Assembly (NCBI GenBank): GCA_035606355.1 | Contig: DATNFO010000023.1 | Coordinates: 1-64,000, forward strand | Reading direction: 5' to 3' | Length of the DNA stretch: 64,000 nucleotides | From: Sulfopaludibacter sp035606355 | Lineage (GTDB): Bacteria; Acidobacteriota; Terriglobia; Bryobacterales; Bryobacteraceae | Part shown: piece after piece, positions 49,856 through 58,164 of the stretch | Position numbering within the stretch: the stretch's first letter is position 1 | Layout: the number at the start of each line of letters is the position of its first letter | Translations under genes and position numbers: made by a program | Notes under the pieces: model-generated | Told to the model about the DNA's origin: nothing | The model's database searches: none | The model's input: the letters and a program-made list of their open reading frames with translations, nothing else

Positions 49856-51202
49856 ATGGCGATACTCGTCATCATCTGCCGGGTTGCGTTTGCGGCGAGC
49901 ATGTTTCTGCTCGGCGTCTACGCGGTGCGGCACTTTTGGTTCGGAGTATACCGGCTGAACCTGGTGCGCCCGATCGATTATTCCGAACTGGAGGGTTTCG
50001 ATTTGCCGCGCATCAGCGTCATCGTGCCGATGCACAACGAGGAGGATGTGGCCAGCGATATCCTGGAGGCGCTCGCGGAAAGCGACTACGACGCCGAGCG
50101 TCTTGAAGTGCTTGCGGTGGACGACCGTTCGACCGACGGCACCGGAGCGGTGATCGACGATTTCGCGACCCGTTATGGCGTGGTGCGGGGGTTGCATCGC
50201 ACCGAAGGAAATGGCGGCAAGGCCGGTGCGCTCGATTTTGCGACCCGCGATGCGAAGGGTGACGTCATTATGGTCTTCGACGCGGATTATGTTCCGGGCC
50301 GCGGAATTTTGAAGATGCTGGCCGCGCCCTTCGCGGATCCGCGGATTGGCGCGGTGATGGGTCGCGTGGTGCCGCACAATGCATCGGCGAGCCTGATGAG
50401 CGGATTGCTGGCGCTCGAGCGCGCGGCGGGATATCAGGTTGGCCAGCAGGCGCGATTCAACATGGGACTGGTGCCGCAGTTCGGCGGCACGGTGGGAGGC
50501 GTGCGCACGTCGGCGCTGCGGGCAGTGGGCGGATGGAACGCGCGGTCGCTGACGGAGGATACGGACCTGACGTGCCGTCTGGCGATCGCCGGATGGAAAA
50601 TCGCCTATGTGAACCGCGCGGAGTGCTACGAGCAGGTGCCGCAATCGTGGCAGGTGCGGCGCAAGCAACTGCGGCGGTGGGTGATCGGCCACACGGAGTG
50701 CCTGCACCGGTACTGGTGGCGGGTAGCGCGATCCAATGCGTTGACATGGCGGCAGCGGGCCGATCTGCTGCTGATGCTTGCCTGCTATTGGACGGCTCCC
50801 ATCCTGCTGGTCGGGTGGGTGGCGTCCCTGCTGTTGTTTTTCGTGGAGCAACCACTGCCGGTGACTATACCCGCCGCTGCGCTGCTCATCATTGGCTGCC
50901 AATTGTTCGCCAATCAGGCGAGCTTTTTCGAACTTGCGGCTGCCACTGCGCTGGATCGCGATCGTCTACTGGCGCTGCTGCTGCCCATGACCATTCTGAA
51001 CTTCTTCTCGAGCACGGCGGCGATCTCGGCGGCGCTGACCAGTTACTACGGCAACCGGCTGCGCGGGCGCAGCGAGTTCAACTGGCAGCGAACCACTCGC
51101 TATCGCACGAATGGAAACGGTAATGGCAACGGCCACGGCAACGGCAACGGCAACGGGCATGGGGGAAATGGGAACGGCAATGGAGGGCCACGAGTCCGGT
51201 GA
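49856..51202 (+). CDS. Processive GT2 glycosyltransferase (PgaC/cellulose-synthase-like)
   Basis: 448 residues. N-terminal helix, then ISVIVPMHNEEDVASDILEA, VLAVDDRSTDGTGAV, MVFDADYVPGRGILKML, SLTEDTDLTCRLAI (catalytic Asp) and RKQLRRW (QxxRW), then three to four C-terminal helices. This is the layout of enzymes that polymerise and extrude a polysaccharide. The last 30 residues are a low-complexity Asn-Gly-His tail encoded by hexanucleotide-like repeats. The stop overlaps the next start as GTGA. The polymer formed is unknown. Confidence 0.88.
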   Translation: MAILVIICRVAFAASMFLLGVYAVRHFWFGVYRLNLVRPIDYSELEGFDLPRISVIVPMHNEEDVASDILEALAESDYDAERLEVLAVDDRSTDGTGAVIDDFATRYGVVRGLHRTEGNGGKAGALDFATRDAKGDVIMVFDADYVPGRGILKMLAAPFADPRIGAVMGRVVPHNASASLMSGLLALERAAGYQVGQQARFNMGLVPQFGGTVGGVRTSALRAVGGWNARSLTEDTDLTCRLAIAGWKIAYVNRAECYEQVPQSWQVRRKQLRRWVIGHTECLHRYWWRVARSNALTWRQRADLLLMLACYWTAPILLVGWVASLLLFFVEQPLPVTIPAAALLIIGCQLFANQASFFELAAATALDRDRLLALLLPMTILNFFSSTAAISAALTSYYGNRLRGRSEFNWQRTTRYRTNGNGNGNGHGNGNGNGHGGNGNGNGGPRVR

Positions 51203-52173
51203 ACTACTTGGCCTTCTCGCTGTTCCTTGCGGCATTCGCGTTATGGTTCTGGCTTCACCTGGCCGCCGCATTGCGGGCGGTGAACCGCCTGAAGACTTCC
51301 GCTTCGCCGGAAATCGACCTCGGATTCGTGCGTACCGGCGATTTCCACGCGCGCGAGGTGAGGGAGGGAAACGTGGCCCCGGCGCGCCAAGCCGACGCGT
51401 TTGCCACCTTTCCCAAGCAGCGCGTGCAGGGCACGGTGCTTTCACGCGGCGATTGCCTGCTGCGATGCGGAACAAGGGTCGGCGCGATCGTATCGACGGG
51501 GGAACTGGCCTTGAAGAATGATGTTGTGGTGGAACAGTTCGCCGATAGCCGCGGCAATCTGACGATGGGAAAGCGGTGCAGCGTGCGCGGCCGCGCGACG
51601 TCGGCGGAGTCGATTCACGTCGGTGAGGAATCGCGCGCGCGCAGTTTCGAAGGCAAGCAGGTGATGACGGACAGCGCGGATGCGAAGGCGCCCGCGCCGC
51701 CCGTGGAAGACCGCGTAACGGTGCCGCTGGGAAGCGAGACTGTGAGCGACGCGGGTGTCGACAGCCGGAGAATGCGGCGGATGGCTGAGGACACGTGGTT
51801 GTATCGAGGTGACCTGACGCCCGCAAAGCCGCTATTGGTTCGTTCGCGACTGGTGGTGCTGGGGAGATTGGAACTTCCGGCGGGCAGCATCCTGGAGGCG
51901 GACGTCACGGCGACCGGCGACGTTCGATTGGGCGCAGGTTCTTCGTGCCGCAGCATCTTTTCGGACAGCGACATCCGCATGGGCGAAGGGTGCCGCTTTG
52001 CCGGCGTGCTGTATGCCGGCGGAGAACTAAGACTGGGAAACGGGGTGCTTGGCGAGGGCGACGCCCGCGTGGCATATGGCCGCGCGCGCGTTAGGATGCA
52101 CAAAGGCGTGGTGGTGCGGGGCAAGATTGCCTCGGGAGGAGAGGTGGTATGCGAGCCCGGAAATTCGCTGTGA
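51199..52173 (+). CDS. Membrane-anchored bactofilin-like protein
   Basis: 324 residues. One N-terminal helix (LAFSLFLAAFALWFWLHLAA), then short beta-helical repeats typical of polymer-forming bactofilins: RVQGTVLSRGDCLL, VVLGRLELPAGSILEADVTA, GDVRLGAGSSCRSIFSDSDI, GVLYAGGELRLGNG. Bactofilins assemble scaffolds that localise cell-wall or polysaccharide machinery; most lack a membrane helix, so this is a divergent form. GTG start inside the GT2 stop. It overlaps the next gene by 25 nt. Confidence 0.7.
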   Translation: MNYLAFSLFLAAFALWFWLHLAAALRAVNRLKTSASPEIDLGFVRTGDFHAREVREGNVAPARQADAFATFPKQRVQGTVLSRGDCLLRCGTRVGAIVSTGELALKNDVVVEQFADSRGNLTMGKRCSVRGRATSAESIHVGEESRARSFEGKQVMTDSADAKAPAPPVEDRVTVPLGSETVSDAGVDSRRMRRMAEDTWLYRGDLTPAKPLLVRSRLVVLGRLELPAGSILEADVTATGDVRLGAGSSCRSIFSDSDIRMGEGCRFAGVLYAGGELRLGNGVLGEGDARVAYGRARVRMHKGVVVRGKIASGGEVVCEPGNSL

Positions 52174-52961
52174 TGGCGCTGCTCGCCGGAGCGGCGGGTC
52201 TGTTCGGACAACCGGCGGAGAAGAGCGGTCCGCCCGCGATTCCCTATCCTCCCGTGCGTTTTGAAGCGGGCGGCTACGGGATGGATTTCGGGAAGGCGGG
52301 CGGATGGTGGCGCGGGGAAGACGCGCTGGTGCTGATTCGCGCCAGCCGCTGGTTCGTGCCCGAATTCTCGGTGGATTCGCGGACCAGCGACGCCGGGTCG
52401 GCGCAGTACTACTCGTTCCTTTCCTATGCGAACTGGACCGCAAATTTCTTCACCACCCAGGCGATCGGCGGTTCTACGGGAAACGGTCCGGTGCTGTTTC
52501 CGCGCTTTCGCTACGACGTGAAGGCGTGGTGGAAGGTCCCGCCGCGGCGCAAACTCGTGGCAGGTATCGGGTACACGCAGTTCCGCTTCGCCAATGGCAG
52601 CCGCGGGCAAATCCTGAATCCCGGCGTCGTCTATTATTCCGGGCGGTGGGTCATCGATGCCGAGGGGTTTGCCAACAGGAATGAGCCCGGCGGATTCTGG
52701 TCGGGATCCGGCCTGGCCGCAGTGCAGCGAGGCCAGGAGGGCCGGCACTGGGCGGGAGTGACGGTCGGGGCGGGGAGGCAGGTATACCGCGCGCTATCGA
52801 CGACGCCGGTGGATGTGCGCTTTGCGAGCGTTTCGGTCGACGCGTTTTACCGCCAGTGGCTCACGCGGCACTTCGGCTTCGTCGTATCGGCGGGCTATGA
52901 GGACGCCTTCCATAACTTTCGGCGTACGGCGATCTCGGGACACCTGTTCTTCGAGTTTTGA
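52149..52961 (+). CDS. Outer-membrane beta-barrel protein (YaiO-like)
   Basis: 270 residues. Signal peptide (AVMALLAGAAGLFGQ), then alternating aromatic strands: VRFEAGGYGMDFGKAGGWW, YYSFLSYANWTANFFTT, KLVAGIGYTQFRFANG, HFGFVVSAGYEDAFHNF, and a terminal aromatic residue (HLFFEF) as needed for BamA recognition. YaiO-type barrels accompany polysaccharide synthases. A GGAGGAGAGG site precedes the ATG. It is probably the export or surface element of the operon. Confidence 0.72.
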   Translation: MRARKFAVMALLAGAAGLFGQPAEKSGPPAIPYPPVRFEAGGYGMDFGKAGGWWRGEDALVLIRASRWFVPEFSVDSRTSDAGSAQYYSFLSYANWTANFFTTQAIGGSTGNGPVLFPRFRYDVKAWWKVPPRRKLVAGIGYTQFRFANGSRGQILNPGVVYYSGRWVIDAEGFANRNEPGGFWSGSGLAAVQRGQEGRHWAGVTVGAGRQVYRALSTTPVDVRFASVSVDAFYRQWLTRHFGFVVSAGYEDAFHNFRRTAISGHLFFEF

Positions 52962-53161
52962 CGCGGGACCGCTGCGCGCGGCGGTGAACGCTCCGCCTAT
53001 ACAAACAGACAGGTTCTTCACCAGATGACGGTTGGCAGGCTGCGCATGGCACACCGTCACCCTGCAAAAACTGGCAGGATGCTCCCGCGTGCGTAGCGGT
53101 CTATTCTGATTGTGACCTTGCGAGCACGGTCGGAGTATTAATTTCCTAAAGGGGCGGTTCG

Positions 53162-54142
53162 ATGGCGGGAAAGGTTCGTGAGTATCCTTCGTCTTCTCCG
53201 GGCGAGATTGGCGCGTTGCTCTACGATTTCGAAACCAATAGCGACCGTCTGCTGGACGCGCATACCCGCTGGCTAGATCAGCGAATCATTTTGCCCTATC
53301 TTCGGAATCACACCTTTGGGACCATGTGGATTCGCGGCAGCGCCAGCAGGCTCTGGACGGGCGCACGAACCCGCGCGTCCGCGCAGGCGCACAATCAGTC
53401 TCTTTCCGAGCGCTGCGCCGCCGCCGTGCAACTCTATCTGGAAAGCCGCGACACCAACTGCCGCGTCTATCCACTTCGCTCGGTCACGGCGACGGGCAGC
53501 ACGCGCGCGTTCGGCGCTTCGGAGAACGACGAAGTCGATCGCTCGGTCGAGATCCGTTTCCAGCCGACCTCGATCAACATACACCAGCCCCCGTCCACGC
53601 GAATCGAGGACAGGATCCATCATCCCCCGACTCATCCGCTCGTCAGCAACCGCTTTCGCCTGCGCGTCATCCTCGGAGTGAGCGCGGACCTCGAGGCGGT
53701 GGGCGCCGGCGGAATGAGCATCGAAATCGAGGATGTCACCAATCACTGGGCCGCGGTATACGACCTGCGCGAAATCCATGCCTCGCTCGGTGTCGGCTCG
53801 CCCGTTAACGTAAGCGCGGCAGGGCCGTGGAATTCGTTCACGACAACGAGGGCGATTGGAGTGGCTCAACTCGGCGGCTTGGTCCGGCTCGGGTCGGCGG
53901 GTGTTACCGTGGCGGTTCACATTCCGTTCACGACCCGGTCGTCCATCAGCTTTGGAATTTCATTCCTCGTGTTGCAGCCGCATATGGTGGGAGTTGGCGC
54001 GATTCGCATCGAGCCGTTTCAAAGCTCCAGCGATATTATGGTGCTGCCCTCGGCCGGAGGATCGTACGGCGCCGGCAGCATGGGCTTGCAATACCCGCCG
54101 CTGCCCAGTGCGCAGATGCCGTGGCCGTTTACGATTCATTAA
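53162..54142 (+). CDS. Protein with OmpA-like domain, no signal peptide
   Basis: 326 residues. Residues 55-145 resemble the OmpA C-terminal fold: WIRGSASRLWTGARTRASAQ, AHNQSLSERCAAAVQLYLES, DEVDRSVEIRF. The remaining half is beta-rich and not recognised. No signal peptide or lipobox is visible at the N-terminus (MAGKVREYPSSSPGE), unlike normal OmpA-like peptidoglycan-binding proteins. Such forms sometimes belong to contractile-tail or secretion-linked loci, but no such genes adjoin it. Start chosen for the AAAGGGGCGG site upstream. Confidence 0.7.
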   Translation: MAGKVREYPSSSPGEIGALLYDFETNSDRLLDAHTRWLDQRIILPYLRNHTFGTMWIRGSASRLWTGARTRASAQAHNQSLSERCAAAVQLYLESRDTNCRVYPLRSVTATGSTRAFGASENDEVDRSVEIRFQPTSINIHQPPSTRIEDRIHHPPTHPLVSNRFRLRVILGVSADLEAVGAGGMSIEIEDVTNHWAAVYDLREIHASLGVGSPVNVSAAGPWNSFTTTRAIGVAQLGGLVRLGSAGVTVAVHIPFTTRSSISFGISFLVLQPHMVGVGAIRIEPFQSSSDIMVLPSAGGSYGAGSMGLQYPPLPSAQMPWPFTIH

Positions 54143-54217
54143 CCCGCGGCGTGCTGATATCGGGCAGGCATCAGAGATTTGCGCTGACGCCTGCCCTCCC
54201 GAAAACTGTTCCCGCGG

Positions 54218-57200
54218 CTAGAAACGGTAGAACAAGCTCAGTTGCACCTGCCTCGGCCCGATTCCGTCCGCCGAATACAGCATGGACGTAATCTTGCCGA
54301 AGTTCACGGAGTTGATGTTCTGGTTGCCGGCGAAGAAATTCGGGTGATTGAACAGGTTGTAGAAATCGCCCCGAAGATCCACGGTATGCCGCTCGGTGAT
54401 GTGGAACCTTTTCAAAATCGAAAAGTTATACATGTCGAACCACGGACCGCTCAAGTTACGGCGTTGCAGCGTGCCAACCGTTCCGTAGCCGGGATTGAAG
54501 AATACTTGTCCCGTAAACGGAGCGGAGCCGTCCGCCGCCGCGCCCGTGCCGCTCGGCCCGATCACCGACGGACTGATGAAGTACGGTCCGTTGCCGGTCA
54601 TGAACAGGCCGCTGATGTTATTCAGTTGCCCCTGGTTCAAAGTGGTGTTGACCGTGTTCTGGCCCGATCGCGCAGGCCGGTTCAAGGTTCCGCGGGAACC
54701 ACTCTGGAGGGATATCGGTGCCCCTGTCTGCAGCGACCAGAACCCACTGAGCGCCCAGTCGGCGACGAGCCAGTTCATACCGTGCGGATTTAAGCGATGA
54801 CCCCTGCCCAGCGGGATCGGAATGTAGTGGTTCAGCTTAATCGCGTGGGTGACAATTCCGGGGTCCCGCGCCTTTTCGATGGAAGGGCTGGCGTTGTTGA
54901 GTAGCGCATCCAGGCCTCTCTCCACGCTGGTATCGGTGAAGCCGATCGCGTAGACATAGCTGGCCTGGAACTGCATGCCGTTCGAGGCGCGGCGGCTCGC
55001 TGTCAACTGAAGAGCGTCGTAGGTCGACTGCGAGAAATTGGTCAGCTCGCTCGAATAAAGCGAATATGGATTCGGGAAGTACGAGAATCCCGGCGAATTG
55101 CTGGGCAGGAGAGCGTTTTGCGCGTACAGTTGCGCTAGGGCTCCAATCTGCTGGGAGAGTAAATCGCTGCGTACTGTGGCGTTGGTCAAGCTGCCGCCGC
55201 CCGGCAGAGTGCTAAAGAACGGCAGCTGCACGCTGCCCGGAATAGCGGCGTTGAAAGCGGGGTTGAAGCCATTACCGGCGTTCAGCGACAGAATGCCGTT
55301 ATGGTACGCGTTCCCGAAATCGGTGAAGAACGGCTGCTGGAAGATATTCACCTGGTTGTAGTCGATCTGGCGCAGCAGCCCAACCGCGTGGTTGCCAATG
55401 TAGCTGGCGTCGAGCAGCACGCTTCTCAGTTGCTTTTCGAGACTGACGTTCCACTGCTGGACGTAAGGCGTCTTCAGATGCGGATCGATCAGCCCCTGCA
55501 CGTTATTTCCGATGGCCGTGCCGCCCGACGTGACAAAACCTCCCGTATTGAGGTTGTTCTGCTGAGTCGTGATCGGGATTTGGAACGCCGGCACAGGAAG
55601 CGCCGCCGGCTTGGAAATATAACCTTCCGCGCTGGTGATGCTGGAAGTGGAACTTAGGCCGCTATTCACCGTCGCGGTGCTCAGAACGGCTTCCAAAATG
55701 TCTTCCTGCGCATACGTGATGCTGTAACCGCCGCGGAACACTAAACCTTCCTTGGGGCTCCACGCTAAGCCGACGTTGGGAGCGAAATTGGTCTTCTGCG
55801 CATTGTAGAGGTGATCGCCCTGGAAGGTGAGGGTGGCATTGCCCAGGAGCGTCTGTACGGGATTGTTGTTAATGAGCTGCGGCTGAATCAGCAAGCCGTT
55901 CTGCTCCGCCACCGGGGGGAAGTAGTCGTAGCGCAGCCCCAGGATTGCGGTCAGATTCTGGCGCACTTTCCACGTGTCGGAAATGTAAAACCCGTAATCG
56001 TTGAACGAGAGGTGCTGGATGTTGGGCGCTCCCGCAACGAAGCCGGACGTCTTGCTGGTGATGTTGTAGCTCTGCGATTCCGATTGCAGCAACCCGGTGA
56101 GCGTTCCGAGGAGTTCGTTGGCGGTGTTCGTGTCCGTGGCGTTGGCTCCCGGAATATCGCCGACCCCGTATCCGTACGGCTGGTTATTGGAAAAGACGCC
56201 CAGCGTGTAAGTGGGAGCGATTCCCGAGTAGTTATACGGCGTAACGCGGACCTGCTGCGTCTGCGCGCCGAACGATACAGAGTGTTTGCCGTGGACCCAG
56301 TTCGCGGCGTCCTGAATATTGTAAGTGTGTGTAGTACGGCCCTGCGGCAGGAAGGTGTTCATTGGGTCCGTATACAGAGTGCCCGTGTACAGCGCGGTCG
56401 GGATTGTGCCCGATACATCGAACGGCGCCGTGGCCAGGTTGCCGCCCCCGCGCAATTGATTGGTCAGCGTCGCCGTAGGCGTCCACCGCCAGCTCGCCGA
56501 GAAGAGATTGGCGCGATTCTGGTTGAATACCGCAGGCACGATATTGAAGCCTGTGAAGACGTCCGGGCGATCGTCGTTGTCGCGGTTCCATCGATAGGTG
56601 CCGGAGAAGACGTGGTGCGTGGAGAAGTTGTAGTCCACGCGCCCTTCAATACTGTCGCGCCGCGTGTTGCTGCGCGCGTTGAACTGATAGCCCGTGGTAT
56701 TCAACTGGTCGCCAACGCTGGTGGTGTTACCCGCCGTGGGTACCTGGGACAAGAGGCTGGCGGCAATCGGGTCGATGGTTACCGGCGGAGTCGCGCCGGG
56801 GTTCTGTAAAACATTGAAGGTCTGGATCGCGCCATTGCCATTCGTGCGATAGGTGAGGATGCCCTGGCGCGCGGAGGGCGTCAGGATGGTGGTTGTGGTC
56901 GGCGAGGTCTGGTGAAGGTTATACGTTTCGTAGGCGGCGAAGAAAAACAACTTATCCTTCTTGATCGGGCCTCCCACAGTTCCGCCGAATTGGTTCAGGT
57001 TGAGGAACGGCCGTGCTACTCCATCTTTGTTATTGAACCAGTCATTCGCGGAAAGGTCGAAGTTGCGGTTGTACCAATACGCGCTGCCGTGCAGAGAATT
57101 CGTGCCGGATGGCGATACCAGGCTGATGGAGCTCGCGTTGCCGCCCATGATCGGGTCTGAATTGGAAATGGAAACCGTGAGTGCCGAGACTTCGCCGATC

Positions 57201-57832
57201 GTGAGCTTGTTCGGCAGATAGTCGAGGCCGTTGATGCGGATGAAATTGTCCTGGATATTGACGCCGTCAAGCGTGACATTGGTATCCTGCGAGCGCAAAC
57301 CGTTGATGCGCGTATCGGTGGCGCCATTGTAGGTGACGCCGGGCTGCATATAAAACAGACTGTTGATCTGGCGGTCGGGCACCGGCAGGTTCTCCACCTG
57401 CTTCTGCGTGACAGTGGACGCGACGTCGACACTGTTAGTCTCAACGGACGTTACATCGGCAGTCACTTCCACAGCTTGGGTGGTGGACGCGACTTCCAGT
57501 TGAACAGGCGGAAGGGAAGTCTGGCGCGCGGGGTCTACGGTTACATTGGATCGATCTACCGTGTTAAAACCCTTGGCGGCAACTTCGACCTTGTACGCTC
57601 CGGGACGCACAGACGTGAAATCGAAGATTCCGTCTGTGGTGGTCTTCATGCTCAGGATGGGCGTCTTGCCGTCAGGCATAAAGACGCTGACGTTGGCATT
57701 TGGAACGGGCGCACCGGATGGATCGACGACGGTGCCGGTCAGACGTCCGTCCGCCTGGCCGAATGCGAGAGCTGAAAAGGCAGCAATCGACAGCAGTATT
57801 GTTCCGATTCTGGACACACTAACCCCTTTCAT
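54218..57832 (-). CDS. TonB-dependent receptor, Oar-like
   Basis: 1204 residues. Signal peptide, then a carboxypeptidase-regulatory-like domain (DGRLTGTVVDPSGAPVPNAN, then GAYKVEVAAKGFNTV). The plug follows (VTQKQVENLPVPDRQINSLF, then NGLRSQDTNVTLDGVN), then a long beta barrel ending RQVQLSLFYRF. Acidobacteria carry many of these receptors for uptake of large or complex nutrients. The length is normal for the group. Convergent with the OmpA-like gene. Substrate not deducible. Confidence 0.93.
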   Translation of the reverse strand: MKGVSVSRIGTILLSIAAFSALAFGQADGRLTGTVVDPSGAPVPNANVSVFMPDGKTPILSMKTTTDGIFDFTSVRPGAYKVEVAAKGFNTVDRSNVTVDPARQTSLPPVQLEVASTTQAVEVTADVTSVETNSVDVASTVTQKQVENLPVPDRQINSLFYMQPGVTYNGATDTRINGLRSQDTNVTLDGVNIQDNFIRINGLDYLPNKLTIGEVSALTVSISNSDPIMGGNASSISLVSPSGTNSLHGSAYWYNRNFDLSANDWFNNKDGVARPFLNLNQFGGTVGGPIKKDKLFFFAAYETYNLHQTSPTTTTILTPSARQGILTYRTNGNGAIQTFNVLQNPGATPPVTIDPIAASLLSQVPTAGNTTSVGDQLNTTGYQFNARSNTRRDSIEGRVDYNFSTHHVFSGTYRWNRDNDDRPDVFTGFNIVPAVFNQNRANLFSASWRWTPTATLTNQLRGGGNLATAPFDVSGTIPTALYTGTLYTDPMNTFLPQGRTTHTYNIQDAANWVHGKHSVSFGAQTQQVRVTPYNYSGIAPTYTLGVFSNNQPYGYGVGDIPGANATDTNTANELLGTLTGLLQSESQSYNITSKTSGFVAGAPNIQHLSFNDYGFYISDTWKVRQNLTAILGLRYDYFPPVAEQNGLLIQPQLINNNPVQTLLGNATLTFQGDHLYNAQKTNFAPNVGLAWSPKEGLVFRGGYSITYAQEDILEAVLSTATVNSGLSSTSSITSAEGYISKPAALPVPAFQIPITTQQNNLNTGGFVTSGGTAIGNNVQGLIDPHLKTPYVQQWNVSLEKQLRSVLLDASYIGNHAVGLLRQIDYNQVNIFQQPFFTDFGNAYHNGILSLNAGNGFNPAFNAAIPGSVQLPFFSTLPGGGSLTNATVRSDLLSQQIGALAQLYAQNALLPSNSPGFSYFPNPYSLYSSELTNFSQSTYDALQLTASRRASNGMQFQASYVYAIGFTDTSVERGLDALLNNASPSIEKARDPGIVTHAIKLNHYIPIPLGRGHRLNPHGMNWLVADWALSGFWSLQTGAPISLQSGSRGTLNRPARSGQNTVNTTLNQGQLNNISGLFMTGNGPYFISPSVIGPSGTGAAADGSAPFTGQVFFNPGYGTVGTLQRRNLSGPWFDMYNFSILKRFHITERHTVDLRGDFYNLFNHPNFFAGNQNINSVNFGKITSMLYSADGIGPRQVQLSLFYRF

Positions 57833-58164
57833 GTCGCAGGCTTCCCAGCTAACATTTGTGAAGCCCGATTAATCTATGGAGCCGGCGCGGAGCAATGTCC
57901 ACGCGACAACTAACCCCTTGAGTCCATCTTACATTCAACTGACAGATTGGATTCAGCGAATGGCAGGAGACGCAGGTTTTCAAACCCAGGTATCTTGATG
58001 GAGGTGCGCTTGCATACAACTCAACTTATGCAAGTTACATTTCTTCGGGAAATCGGGTTGATACCAGGATGAATTGATCTGAATCTCTCCATTGCGTTGG
58101 TCGAGGTAGTCACTCAGCCGCCCTCCGTTGCGGCCGCAGTTCGGATTCTGAAACAATAGCTCCG
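57833..58164. promoter_or_regulatory. Divergent intergenic region with palindrome
   Basis: 332 bp between the TonB receptor and TPR genes. CTTGCATA at 58009-58016 pairs perfectly with TATGCAAG at 58027-58034 across a 10-nt spacer, a possible operator. No gene or tRNA is seen, and promoter boxes could not be assigned with confidence. Confidence 0.45.

Noticed and set aside
51111..51190. Short tandem repeats at the end of the GT2 gene considered as a CRISPR or minisatellite
   Set aside because: Units are about 6 nt, in frame and coding; there are no spacers.
55811..56809. 332-codon plus-strand frame inside the TonB receptor
   Set aside because: Val/Arg-rich shadow frame; the receptor barrel on the minus strand is continuous.
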